Positions 19,675 through 31,850 of a stretch of 64,000 nucleotides of DNA are shown here, piece after piece. Under the pieces are notes generated by a model. It was not told where the DNA came from. It did no database searches and saw only the letters and a program-made list of their open reading frames with translations. Source of the stretch: Nemertoderma westbladi (Eukaryota > Xenacoelomorpha > Nemertodermatida > Nemertodermatidae); contig JAUCBJ010007166.1 in assembly GCA_032718475.1 (NCBI GenBank), positions 62,001 to 126,000 on the forward strand, read 5' to 3'. Position 1 is the stretch's first letter. Each line of letters opens with the position of its first letter. The translations under genes and the position numbers were made by a program.

Positions 19675-20496
19675 TTAGTCTTTCTTGCGCGGACGGCGTT
19701 TACGCAGTTTCTTGAGGCTAGCAAGAGTCCTTTTCTCTTTGGGGAGAGCCACTTTACGAGGAGGGCTGTAGCTCCTAGGCGAAGGGTGCAATATGATTGC
19801 ATTAGAAGGTTTGGGTTTACGGTCGGTGTCTCGTCCATTTCGATATGCTTCTCCTCGAGCTGATTTTCCTCCGCTTGTCATGGGATACGTTCGTCCAAAA
19901 CTCTCGCAGAGAATAGGGTTTTCTAAGCTTGATATCTTCTTTGAGATTCGAGGTTTCCCAATCGAACTGAGATAAGGCCAATTCGTTTATCGATTGGACT
20001 TACTGTTATAACTTACGTTTATCTGAACAAACGCAGGTTTCTTTGTTGATCTTTATAGAATAGCGTTTAACTCGTTTCGTACAACGCTCTCCTTCACCTT
20101 GATGAAGGGTTGTATTGCGTTAAACGGGACGACCATACGGTTGGATAGTGATATTAGGTGTCTGCGTCATAATCCGGCTAGGTAAGATGGGCGGCTAGAT
20201 AGAAATCACTGTCGGAGTGTTACCGATTAATTGTTAGGGTAGCACTAGATCTTGAACAGTGAATACCGTCCGCGAGGATCCGCGACACCACCAGGATCGC
20301 AGGTCTGAGGTCCAACTAAGGAATGAGGAGGTTTGACCGAGTATTCCGGGACTCTGATCGTAGGTTTACTCTAGGATCGTTAGAGCCGAGTGAGCATAGG
20401 TGATACGTCAAACAAGTTTCGCTCGAAACTCCAGTAAATATAACGAACACAACTGTGTTTAACACAACGTTTCCGTGGATGTTTATGTCTTTCCGT
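19675..20496 (-). pseudogene. Extra 3' gene, decayed middle and C-terminus, copy 2
   Basis: The end (19675-19881) keeps the C-terminal SPRSYSPPRK segment and the basic tail ending KLRKRRPRKKD, clearly homologous to the end of 14430-15323 in copy 1. Upstream, at 20.5-20.3 kb, the region matching the zinc knuckles can be aligned only weakly (IYWSFERNL against IYCAYCRLNNL), with cysteines replaced and stop codons in place. The reading frame is interrupted by several stops. Either this lineage lost the zinc-binding part or this stretch was exchanged with other sequence. Confidence 0.6.
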
Positions 20497-21216
20497 TTAT
20501 TGGCTGGGTCTAGGGCATTTACCGTAATAATACCCAAAAACGTACGTTTTGTAGGGGAAACGCGAGTGATCTTTCTCCAGCTTACAATATTCCTCCATCC
20601 GTTCGAAGCTATTCGGTACAACAGGTAGCGGTCGATCGGCGGTAAGATACATCATAGGGGAATCGAGCCGTTTGAGTTCTACCATGCGGTCATGATGTAT
20701 ACCTTGAGGATATCGAGTTTCTAGATTTTGTTGACTGGCAATATTGAGATATGTTTCTATCAGGAATTCCAGATAATCGTTGAAGTCGCTGCGTTTATCC
20801 GGCTCCTCAACGTCTTCTCTTTCGAGTCTGTTTCGAATAGAATTCTCGTGTTCCATTCTCGGTTTATCGTTCCGCCTCCGCTGGGTAGGATATTTCAATC
20901 GTACCATTTCCCTTTTGGTGTCGACATTGTCCGTATCGTGTAGATCGATAGGATGACCAGTAGTTAAGAAGCCCATATACGTACCATTACGCTGCGTATA
21001 TCGAGCAGCGAATTTTCTATAGTCCAACTCACGCGTGAGCTGCTCTTGGGACATTGGCGGTTCGATATAACGACCATCGTCCTCCGCAGCAGTTGGACTA
21101 ACGTCGCCGCGTATTAAGCTATCAACAAACGCTTGTAAAGTAGAGTATATCGCTCCCCGATACCAAGACCATCTTCTATCAACTCCGTCATATCTGCTAT
21201 ATATGAGTTTATCCAT
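20497..21216 (-). pseudogene. Extra 3' gene, N-terminal part, copy 2
   Basis: 240 codons. The true start by homology is the ATG at 21191 (MTELIED...), but a one-base deletion at about 21138-21142 (a C missing after CTAC compared with copy 1) shifts the frame, so the first 27 or so residues of the 21216 frame are not homologous. From LQAFVDSLIRG onward it matches 13874-14251 (IEPPMSQEQL, FLTTGHPIDLHDTD) and then continues about 115 residues beyond the point where copy 1 breaks (EREDVEEPDK ... FGYYYGKCPRPSQ). That extension shows what the intact protein looked like there. No domain recognised. Confidence 0.7.
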
Positions 21217-22849
21217 ATTATAATGAGTTTATATTTAGGCGAGCGGGCGTCGCTGCCTACCTCAATCAACCCCCGGACAGTACGAGATCCTCAGCGCCGA
21301 TGTGTCGTCGTCGCTGTACTTTCGCCAACGACGTAGCCGCACAACGACAACGACAACCGGCACAAGTCACTCGACTGTCCGTCCCAAAGTCTTAGATGTA
21401 CTTCAGGTTTTCCTTGGAGAGTTAGGTTACTTTTACGATTGCGACTGGCTACTGTAAACACACCTTAGCAGTAACATTCACCTATAAACTCACAAATACC
21501 ACACACACAACTTGTCACAAATTACACACATTCGGGCCATTTGTCCGTTAGTCAATGCCTTCCAGAATGTCACTGTATTAGTATGTATCCTGGGATACTA
21601 GTAGTGCGCTATTTATTCCCTATGCTATTCAATGGGACAAGCTTTCTATTGTTCTTTTAACTCAATTCTAATTCTAGCGTGGTTGTTGCTATGGTGACAT
21701 TATGCAAAGCTAGCGGTAGAATTAGGGTAGTTCCAATGCATACAGATCTGGGATGTTATTTAATAGTATTCTTTAATAGTCAATGTTCTGTTTTATACAT
21801 GACTTTATGAATTTTATCGGCTATTGACTATGTTTGGGAGACTTTCACACACTCATACGCATGATAAGATAAATCTCCGCTCCCTTGATCTATTAATTAA
21901 TGAAATTTTGGGAACTTTATAAATTGCGTAAAAATGGCAATTTATTAAATTCATTAAAAGGCATGAATTTAAATTTATTCCCTGAAATTTTATTATTTGA
22001 CAACTAAATGGACATATTTTGATTCTAGAACATGTCTGGGGACACAAGATCCTTAATTCTATGACAATTGTCTTTTTAAGAATATCGGTAAATGCTACGA
22101 TATCTTAATTGACTAGAATTATTGCAGGATCTGAATTTTACAGATTTTGATTTATTAGATTTTGCAAATATTAATTAATTAATATTTGAGATGGGCACCG
22201 ATTTATTCCAGAACTTGTCTGGGGACGTTAACCACTGATTCTAGAATTTGTCTTTCAAGTATATCGGTGGGTGCCGCGATATCTTAATCGACTAGAATTA
22301 CAGATGGTCAAAGGGTTTAACAGATTTATTTTGCGTTATACGCTACTGTTAAAGGGACATCACGCTACTATATGTATTATTTAATATACGGTATGAGAGC
22401 AATATCGCACGAAGCAATGTCAGTGTGAAGAGGCAAGTCGTTTCCAAGGTCTACCCAGAGCTTGGTTTAGCCGAGACACGAGGATCTGAACTTTGCATTC
22501 CTAATACTCTGCCTACCAATAATACTTAAATATAGTAGTGGCTTTATTGTACTTTAATAAGTACGGACATTTCATCTTACTGTAGTCACGTATTTATAAT
22601 ATGATACGGACAGTAAGGAAAGAGGAAAAGAATTATTTCTTGCCGTCGCATTAAATATAATATATACGTAATTAAGTAATAAACGCGAATATATATTGCA
22701 CTAATCTACTAAATAATCGCTAAAATAACATTCTACTGAATAAAATTAAAGAAAACGATTATAATAAAATTACATAGTAATACATACATAAATATAAAAA
22801 TAATAAAATAATATAAAATAATAGAGTCACACACCCACTCCATATGTTG
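21217..22849 (-). other. Non-coding region between pol remnant and 3' gene, copy 2
   Basis: Counterpart of 12246-13873, with the tandem repeat at about 22010-22310 (GACTAGAATT-type marker at 22111 and 22290). GC-richer 21240-21410 is the conserved stretch just upstream of the 3' gene. No gene seen. Confidence 0.6.
22010..22310 (-). repeat. Tandem repeat in the 3' non-coding region, copy 2
   Basis: Two units sharing ATATCTTAAT...GACTAGAATT and GTCTGGGGAC, spaced about 179 bp, homologous to the 161-bp repeat of copy 1. Confidence 0.7.
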
Positions 22850-25800
22850 TTACGTTATGGAGTCCCTAGATGTTTGAAGGATTAGGGAGGTGGTCGTGGG
22901 AAGAGAATCTTGCCTTCCACAGTTTCCGGAGAGTCCTCCATTCCCTTCCGATAAACACAAACGACCGACTGGGTGATTGAGTCGCTGCATCCTGAATACA
23001 ATTCCAGGTTTCCTCTTCGTCCTGGAATAGTGACGATAGAAACATCGCTCAAAGTATATGACGGCGTCACAAAGCCGATTCCAGGAGCTATAGTGGTCCG
23101 TCGCTCTCTGCAGGAGAGGTGAGAGTCCCTGCGAGACATCTGATGTTCCAGAGCTCCAATCGCTCTCTCTGATCTTCATGAAGGATCCACTCGCGGTGGG
23201 GAGGTCCAGATCCACGGCGTCGTCCCTGGCAATATGTAATACCGACAGATCTGTCCCGGGTTCAAATAACTCCGCTCCACCCGTCCTGGTTTTAGGTTTA
23301 ACTTTCTCCGCTCCCTTGGCTGGTCTAATCTCAGTCGGAGTAAGATGGGGAGGCCATTCATCCTCCTTACTCAGGAAGTCGGGTTCACCTAACCGGTCTG
23401 TAGTATCTGTCAGTTCTTGAGGAGTTGCTCCTCTGGAAGCGATGTCAGTTGGATTAAACTTCTTGGGGCAATATCTCCATTGATCTACATTGGAGCTAAG
23501 ATTGTCATTATCTGAGGAGTGTGGTGTTCCCTCAGTTGGGTCGTCTCCCTCACTAGTATCATCTTCCCATTCACTCACCTGGCAGACGCGATCTTGAAGC
23601 AGTCTTTCCCTGAGCGTTCTACGGGAAGGTCCAGTAAGGTACCAACCTACTCTAGTTCTTACCGCATAGGTCTGTAGTGGCTGCGGTTGAGCAGGCCGTT
23701 TCTCTAATGTCTCCAGCGCCTCATGCGCGTTTTGGCCGATGAGTATTTGCACTCCAGGATAATCAGTCTGGAATCGAGGTATGTTAAGATGTTGGATGCT
23801 CTCATCCTCGTCCCAATTATAAAGGTCTGCTTGAGTAGTAGCGAAGTTCTTTATAGCCACCATTTTCACTGACCTTATGCTGTGTTCTCCTAGTTCGTCC
23901 TGGGGGGTGGACAACGCTCCTACATAATAATCAGCTGTTATTGTAGATTTCCAAACTTGCATAATGCCTGACATGTTGAGCTTAGTTTGGAACTTGGGTT
24001 GTCCAGCAAATATATCTTCGGCTAGCTCTTTATCGATGAATGTTCCTGTACTACCGGAGTCAAGGAGGGCGTTCACTACATAACTCCTCTCAGGTCCGTG
24101 AACCCTTACTTGCACCACAGGAAACTCTCGGATCCCTACATTGGAAGATGGCTCTTTCCAAGATGGTTGTCGCTCAGAAGTAGTTAGAGTAAAGTCGTTA
24201 TCTGGATCCTTTTCATAGGTGAGTGCTCGATACACTGCGGTATTTATCATGTAACAGGATTCGTTTTCGTCGGAGAACTCGTCTGTATAGAATCCTTCCA
24301 TCTCAGATTGATCAGTGTCGTTCACATCACTGAATTGGACATGTAGTTCGGACTCACTTACCTGACTCGGGCTGTTTCGTTCGAATTCCGTGTGCAACAA
24401 GATATGATGTTTTGCGCCGCACTTTGCACACCTTGCGTCGGAGTTACAGGTTCGCCGTTGGTGTCCTCGTCTGAGGCAATTATAACACAACCGCTTATCC
24501 CACATGACTTCACGTCTATCCTTTAGTGATTTCCTCAGGAATTTATCACACGCATTTAAACGGTGGGGCCCGTCGCACAGCACACATTTGGGCTTGATGT
24601 TACTTACTTTAACATGTGCTGTGTGGTGCACACTTGTTCTTTCCTCGGGCTTTCTCACCTGAATTCTTTTAGGAGACGTAGGAGGGGTTTTTTGTACCGG
24701 TTCCCTTCTGTCATTGGGTCGAGACTTGGATTTACTTACCTGATCTTTAGGCATTTTATTGACATAAGATCTGTCAGTGTCTTTCCCGCTGTCCTCTCCT
24801 TGAGAAGTTTGGCTTTCACCGTCGTCGGTATAACATACTGGTATTACCCTTCTCCTAGAAACGGGTTTCTCACTTACCTTACTTTCCGCTGTCTTCTCTC
24901 TGGACTGCTTTATGAGCTGTAATTTCACCTCGCTATCCAGGAATGACATGAGATCAGCCATGGTAGGGTCTCGTTGTTGTTGTTCCATCATATATAACAC
25001 CTTCTTGTCCCAGCGTGTACCTACTCCACCCTTGGGCAAAGTAGATGCTAAGGCTCCTACAACCATAGAATTCTGGTATTCATGAGACTTACCTAACCAA
25101 TCTAGTTGTCTACAGATCTCCTGAATCTCATCGGAAAACTCTATAATCCCGCTGCTAAGAAACTTTCGGGGCGCCATTAATTTCGCATATAAATACCTAG
25201 CTATGTTAGTCCTATTACCATACCTGATGTTTAGTGTATCCCAAACTTGTCTTAATCCGTCTGGATGTCCAATAAACTTTAACGCCATTAACTTGGGAGA
25301 TCCTTCCAAGCACTCGATGAGGTATCTAAGCTTTTCTCCATTAGATAGTACAGAGTTCTGTATGTTATCTTTGTAATATTCATTAAAAGGTAACCATTTC
25401 ATCTCATCTCCATTGAACTTGACGATCTCTCCAACCTTTACCGCTTGCCGGGCTTCGGTTCTAGCCATTTGACGCGTAAAACTTTCTTGGGCCATCGTGC
25501 TATTTAATATCGAGTTATCGGTATATAAATTTCTCGGATTATGATCCGGTCTATAGGGAATATCACTATCAACAGGTCTATAATTACCCTTAATAGGGTT
25601 CACTATAGGAGTTTCTACTTCGCTAGCAGTATAGATGCTTGTAGGCTCCACACCTTGCGCATGAGATACTTCAGACCTAACGGGTTGACACATTGTTACA
25701 GAGGGTGGTGGTATACCCTTTTTTAAGTTTACTAATTTATCGCGTTCTAACGCGATACTTTGCTGCACCTTTTGCAACTCTAACCTACTTTCCCTTACTG

Positions 25801-26890
25801 TGCCCTTGAATTGCTGGACAGTCTCTTCCAACTCTCGGACCTGTTGGGAGGAGCGTATCCGATTCTCCTTCATCTCTCCAAGGAGAATATCCATCCCCCG
25901 CCGTCTCTCGTCTACCCAATCAACCGCCGAAACGGGATCCGCCAACGTCGTAGCGGGCAGACGAGGGACAACGGGCGACAAATTTGGAATATTTCGCTCG
26001 GGGTCCAGGACTTGAACTGTCTCCTGGGCAGTTCTACGGGGCACAGGTAGCTTAGTGCTATGCAGAGGGAATTTAGAGGTAGTTTCAGGGAGCACAGGTG
26101 TGTCTATCACCGAAGGGGTGATTTCAAGAACAGGCCTAATTATTTCAGGCTCATCTACTATAGTAGGGAGTCTTTCTATTTTAATTATTTGGTCTGTGGG
26201 CTCTGTACTACCTAAGTTGGTGTTATTTAGTTGCCTTCTAACAGCTGGAGGCAAATCAGGCAATTTCTGACGGTGGAATGTTCTTTTACGTCTACTTAGA
26301 CGAGATCTATTTCCCTTGCCTTCAGTATCGGTGGTATCGCCTTCCTCAGATGATGTATATCCCTGTCTTTTGGGAGTAGATCGATTCATCATCTGCATAT
26401 TACTAGCTGTTAACTGTTTATTTATGCAGTCTTGATTCTCCTGAATGTTTTCCAATTCTAATTGGGTGGTTTCTTCAGCCGCTCTCCGTTCTGCTTCTAC
26501 CACTGCCGCTGCCACTTTTGCCTCTGCCGCTGCCTCTGCCGCTGCCGCCTTTCTTTCTGCTTCTGCAGCTGCCACTGCTGCTGCTACTGCCGCTGCCTTT
26601 CTGTCTTCTATGCGTTTTTTCTTTACTTGTTCTTCTTGTTCTCTAGCTATGCGGAGTTGTTCATCGAATTTAGCTTGGTTCGCCGCTAACCTATCCACAT
26701 CAATCGCATCTAACACGAGTTTGGCTCCTTCGCTATTAGGGCTAAGTCCCTTTAACCTTCTCCTCAACTCTTCATCTCCCAAAAAACTGATAGTCTGACA
26801 GATAGATATCAATGGCATCCTTCTTATGCGGTTTCTCTGCCGTCGCTTCACTTTCCACTTGGGAAAAAGTAGCGTCCGTCGATTCTCCAT
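22850..26890 (-). pseudogene. gag-protease plus pol remnant, main part, copy 2
   Basis: A frame of 1346 codons. The homologous reading begins near 26785 (FLGDEELRRRL); the preceding 35 codons are out of frame because two bases are missing in the DYQ..FLGDEE segment compared with copy 1. Seen: shortened Ala/Glu-rich helix, capsid domain (KFNGDEMKWLPFNEYY), zinc knuckles (CVLCDGPHRLNAC, CYNCLRRGHQRRTC, CAKCGAKHHILLH), protease LLDSGSTGTFID. The frame then runs without a stop through the deletion seam into NPTDIASRGATPQEL and a longer pol linker than in copy 1, including SSWNRLCDAVIYFER, a BEL/Pao linker-like segment before integrase. No RT core, RNase H core or integrase is present. Confidence 0.85.
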
Positions 26891-27766
26891 GGGTTGAGCG
26901 CTCCTCCAACTGAGCTTTCCACTGAGCTGCTCCTTGAACCTGGCGACTCACCCGTTGAAACCAAGTTTTTACGGCAACTTGCAACGACGTGTCTTGTTTT
27001 CTTTTAGAAGCCTCCTCAAAGATAAGATTAGCCTAATCCTCAAAACTCTTTCTCTAACTTGATAAAGCAGCGATCCCTGCTCTTGAGGTCCTTGAGGTTG
27101 TTGAAACAGTTTTCTCTCTACTCGCTCCATAGAGCTGAAGAATCCCTGGGCGTATCCGGCTGCGGACCTCTTCCATACAGCTGGATCGATGGTTTCCTTG
27201 GCTACTCCCATCCGGTGTATGTCTTCCCAGGCAGCTTCTAATAAATCAAACGGGAGTCCGGGTCCGGGGAAGTTCCATTGCGACTCGACAATAGACTTCA
27301 GTTCTTCACTCGTGTATCCCGCGTAACTATCTCTAGTTGACCGTTGACTTCTCGCCCAATCGATCTGGTGTTCTTCCACCGCGATCAATAACCCAGCGAG
27401 CACGGCTGCAGGAAGGATGAGAAGGGGATCCGTATAAACCGCATCCGTCATCTCTGCTCTGCGCTCGGGTGTCAGCTCTACAGTATCCTCACTACTGGAG
27501 CTGCTGGGCCGCTGAGGAATAAGTTCTTGACTAGCGGGTTGTTGCTGTTCCGCTGCCTTTTGGTCCCGCTTGACCTGAGCTCGAGTGCCTATGATAGACC
27601 TACGATGTTGGACCAGCCTAGGTTCTGTTATTACTACTGGAGGGATGACCTTCCTCACAGTGGGAGGTGAACTGAACTTACGACCAGACGGTTGTACATC
27701 TCTATCTGAGTCGCAGATAGTTACATCTAATAAACTGTCTGACAGGTTCTGCTTAGTATCAGACAT
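26772..27766 (-). pseudogene. gag N-terminal fragments, copy 2
   Basis: The start codon (27766, MSDTKQNLSDSLLD) and the first 240 residues match copy 1. At about 27020 four bases present in copy 1 are missing, moving the frame. The 70-codon frame 26984-26772 (VAVKTWFQRV ... DIYLSDYQ) carries the next homologous stretch, until a two-base loss near 26790 shifts it again into the main frame. Deletions of four and two bases are unlikely to be simple homopolymer reading errors, although the second lies by a T6 run. The gene cannot give a full gag. Confidence 0.8.
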
Positions 27767-29949
27767 GACTATGTATACCGTTGAATGTCTACTGCTGTAT
27801 TACAGTCTGAGTAAGTCTAATAACTGTTAGTAACTGTTAGTATTAACTGCTAGCCTAGTAATTAATTACCGATACTGCTACTCAGTGTAGCGTGATATAT
27901 ATAATATATTAGAATACCGGTATACTTATAGTATATATAACTATATAAGTATTATTACAGACTATGTTTATCACAGAATACCGGTATAATTTTAGCACAA
28001 ATATATATAAATATATAATAGGCCTATCGGAATACCGGTATACAGCTTACAGTTTGTAGTATATATAATTCTGGAATAGAATTAATTACAAGTACCGGTA
28101 TAATTTCAGCCTAGATTTATAGAAATAAGATAATAGGCCTATCGTAGATACCGGTATATCAATTATTTTAGAATAATTGAATTTGTGAACTTTAGGGTTA
28201 CTTGGTTACTTTAACTTACTTTATTACCGTTATTTAAGCAGTAATCCAACTGATATTGAGACCTAATGGTTTTATGGTAGGCCTACTATTTATAAATCGT
28301 TAGATTTGATTTATAATGTATTTATACCCGTTTTAATGGGTTTAGTCAATGTTTGAAATAAATGTTATTATTTCTGGGGTAATCACTACACAAAGCGGTG
28401 CGCTTTTAGTGAAGTGTTACGTATAGGACACTAAAACAAATAATTCTAATTTACCTAAGTTACTTAATACTACAAATTACGTACAATTCGGGTGAGATTA
28501 CAATCTCTAAATAAACACAAAAATTTACAAAAAAACACAAAATACGAATTTTTAGGGTAATTTTACAAGAAGTCTACAAACCAGCCTAACAAAGGGTTAG
28601 ATATCCGGTTATTACAACGGACAGGGTACTACGGTATTTGAAATAATAAGTAGTAGTAAATACACTGCGTTGTCTAGATAGGAAAATACCACCGCCTGAC
28701 GACCTATAGCCGTATCGCTATAGGTACTACGTTATGTATCACGGAGTGTTCCTACCTAGAAGTTAATAGAGCTAATCGAATGTGCCTATTAACCACTTTA
28801 CAACACAAATATAATGCCTACACTAATTACTTTCGGAAAGCACTGTACACTAAACCCTAAATTAGGTACGAGTACTTGTACAACAAATAATCAGTAGTTA
28901 ATTATACTTGAACAGCTAAAAGAACCACGGCATCTGCTGGAGTGACCGATGCACAAAATCACCAGTCTTTACCTACGCCAAGCAGCCCGTGTAGTACCGG
29001 GGTTAATTTAACTATAGCGGTATGTATAACAAACACAATTACTGTAGGAACAAACTTGGGGAATGAATGTTGCGGATAATCGCATAAACTCTGAATAATA
29101 AATATTACGCTACGCGTACAAACTACTCAAACAAAATACAGACCGAACACTGACAGACTACTATCAAGCCTAAACAAACTACGGTATATGCAGACTCCGA
29201 AATGATTAGGGAGTATGCGCTCTAACCCAGTAGTGCGACTTATTCTTTAGTTGGGGGTTTACCTTACAGCGTTCGCTGCCCCTACTTCCTAACCGTACTT
29301 AATCAGACAAATGATCTACACACACTGCAATCCGTTCAGACCTAATAACAGCCGGACAACTATCCAGCCTACAAATTATCTAAATAAAATTATACGCTAC
29401 CCGTACAGACTTACACAAACAAAGTACAGACTAAACGATGGCAGACTACTCTCAAGCCTAAATAAACTACAGGACATGCAGACTCCGAAATGATTAGGGA
29501 GTATGCGCTCTAACCCAGTAGTGCGACTTATTCTTTAGTTGGGGGTTTACTTTACAGCAATGGCTACCCCAACTTCCCAACCGTTCTTTATCGGACAGGT
29601 GACCTACACACACTGCAACTCGTTCAGACTTAACAGCAATCAGACAACAGCTCAGCCTACAAATTGTCTGTACAATCTGATCAGGCTTACACGCCTTCTG
29701 TTCAATACTGGCCTACAAACAAATAAAACTTGACAGAAATAAGTAAAAATCTCAATAAAAAACCAGGGCGGGCCCTCCCTGATTAATTATTAAGGCCTAC
29801 CGGTATATAACTATCAAATCGAATAATACTGCTGTACCTGTACTGCTGTAGGTACCGGTCCGGGTGGTTAGGTAGTCAGGCCTACTGGGTACCGGTTGCC
29901 GGTACTTCAGCTTTATTGCCTACTGCAATACAGAAGCTATATCCTTTAA
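27767..29949 (-). other. Copy 2 leader
   Basis: Non-coding. It mirrors the copy 1 leader: ACCGGTAT-containing repeats at about 27.9-28.17 kb, a conserved central part (for example the GCTGCTTGGCGTAGG-like block near 28.98 kb), the 289-bp duplication at 28.99-29.6 kb and a GC-rich ACCGGT-rich end at 29.79-29.93 kb. No TGG primer-binding start is seen beside the LTR. Confidence 0.65.
28990..29600 (-). repeat. 289-bp tandem duplication in the copy 2 leader
   Basis: TCTAACCCAGTAGTGCGACT occurs at 29221 and 29510, each preceded by GACTCCGAAATGATTAGGGA and followed by TATTCTTTAGTTGGGGGTTT. It is homologous to 5640-6230 of copy 1. Confidence 0.85.
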
Positions 29950-31151
29950 TGTTCGCGCTTTCAGACCTTTGGCAGTTTAACCCGCCAAATTAAGATGTCT
30001 TCTAGATATTAAATCGCTTTTTAGCCTATGACAAGTATTTGATTCACTACACTAGTCGAAACCAATCCGTGCGCGACCATTCACCCGCTGGATATTCCCG
30101 GGAGATTGGGTTCGACGGTTTAATTTTATTGCTATGTAAGCTTAATGTATTATTCGACTGACAGTATTATATAATCTCTGACAATATTATTTACCTTCGG
30201 GAATATTAACAGTTCCTTTAGGACGTGGCGCTTTATCTATATAAACAGAGTTATGACTTAAACTACTCACAACGATATGGCTTAATTATAATTCACATAT
30301 ATGGCGCATTCTTTAGGAATTGCTTCTTTAACAGACTCGCTCATACGCAATGCTGCACAATACTGCACACTAATCTGCCAATCTTCACTGATTTTAGTCA
30401 CATATAAAAGGAACACAGACTGACTCATGTAGGGTCTATCAAATAACATTAGATTCACTTCAAACCACTTTAACATAAGTCACAATCGTTATTGGTAACC
30501 TTTCTCTCTTACCTTCGGTATATCAAGAATATTGGGTGTCGGGGTTATTTCTCGTTATTCCAATATAATAATTCATCAACAAATATAATGAATAACCGAC
30601 AACAAATAGCAGTATGCAGTATTCACAGATCAATCGTGCCAGTTTGTTTTGATATTTACAGAGTTTAAAGCCAGGTTGTTTGATGCGTAATTGCAGCCAG
30701 TTAAAGGATATATGTCCTTGTAATTAAACCTACTAGTGTTGAGCTAAAAAGCATAAAACATAAAACACTACAAAGCCGTTCTTTCGTGGCTTTGAAAAAC
30801 TCGTGACTACTGCTCTATACGAGGATACCAACTCCCTTATTCCACGAAGCTCCCGTTCAACACAGAGAAAGAGCAGTGAGATAGGAAATTTTCAGTTCAG
30901 TACTCTGTGATAGGTCAAAATCAAGGCTAACTCAAATTCTATTGGGAGATACAAAACAAGGCTATGACGCAACCTCCCTAGGCTTGTTGGCCGATTAAAC
31001 AGAGCCCAGATGCCTGCGTACAGCAAATCAGCCAATAAGCTGGTAACTTGCACTATTTTTAGCTGTAGATCACTTTGAGAGTATTCTTAGCGACTGGGGG
31101 GGAACTGGCCAACAAGGCAAACGAATCAGTTATCCCACAAAAGCTTTTACA
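29950..31151 (-). repeat. Copy 2 5' LTR
   Basis: 1202 bp, TGTAAAAGC at 31151 (minus) to GCGAACA at 29950, apparently identical to the 3' LTR. Confidence 0.94.
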
Positions 31152-31538
31152 TACGCCTTATACTTTAATCATAAGCGGTATCGTTGCGTTTAGTATAAGT
31201 CCTAGTTCTGTTTAAATAGATAGAGCGCCACGTCCTAAAGGAACTGTTAATATTTCCCGAAAGCCAATAATATCTGTCAGAGATTAATTATTAACGATCT
31301 ATCGAATAATACAGTAAGTTTACACTGCAACCTTACACTGCAATAATAAAATTTAAGCATCCGAATTCAGCCTCCCGGGTGTAGATCCATCGGGTGAATG
31401 ATCGCGCATGGGCTGACTTCGGCTAATGTTTTGTGTATTAGCATAAAATATTGTCGTATGCTAAAGGTGTTTTAATTAACTAAAAGACATATAAATTTTG
31501 GCAGGTTAAACTGCTAAAGGTCTTCAAAAGCGCGAACA
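31152..31538 (+). repeat. Truncated LTR of the same family (third variant)
   Basis: 387 bp matching the right third of the LTR in plus orientation: the core GCGCCACGTCCTAAAGGAAC is present and it ends with CTTCAAAAGCGCGAACA. The interior resembles copy 1, the terminal GCGAACA resembles copy 2, so it is a distinct variant. Its left part is cut off exactly at the border of copy 2. Confidence 0.85.
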
Positions 31539-31563
31539 CCCCCCCCCCCCCCCCCCCCCCCCC
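31539..31563. repeat. Poly-C tract (25 C)
   Basis: An uninterrupted run of 25 C begins directly after the terminal ACA of the truncated LTR. Confidence 0.95.
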
Positions 31564-31850
31564 AGTGGTAATAGGGTTAATATTTCCTCAGTTTAAAAAC
31601 AATTATATACGACCAGTAAATACTCTCACATTTGTATTGTCGGAATGGATGTTTTACAGCAGGTTGAGTCTACAATCGTGCGTTGCTAAGTTTTGATAAG
31701 GCGTTTCTGGCCTCATTTTGCTTGTTTACTAAAAATGCTTAGCCACTACACTTTACTGCTGCTTTAAAATCGAGCTATGTTCTGGCGTATTTTATGACTT
31801 CCAAATCCTGGACAGTCCATTCAATGATGCCCACGCCTTCCCCTTACGTA

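Larger units (their letters stand above)
18395..31151 (-). mobile_element. LTR retroelement copy 2, same family, inverted, BEL/Pao-type without RT/integrase
   Basis: A 12,757-bp element on the minus strand with 1202-bp LTRs that read the same by eye over their whole length. Gene order and non-coding repeats mirror copy 1: leader with 288-bp and 122-bp type repeats, gag-protease fused to a pol remnant, 3' non-coding repeat, extra 3' gene, polypurine tract, LTR. LTRs of the two copies share ends and short cores but differ in the middle, and gag proteins share roughly three quarters of residues by eye, so these are distinct subfamilies. Unlike copy 1 its genes carry several small deletions. The flanking bases (ATACC left, TACGC right) do not form a target duplication; the right flank is a truncated LTR of the same family, so it probably landed in or recombined with an older copy. 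Confidence 0.9.

Noticed and set aside
18395-31151. Target-site duplication for copy 2
   Set aside because: ATACC on the left and TACGC on the right do not match, even allowing a one-base shift of the LTR ends.
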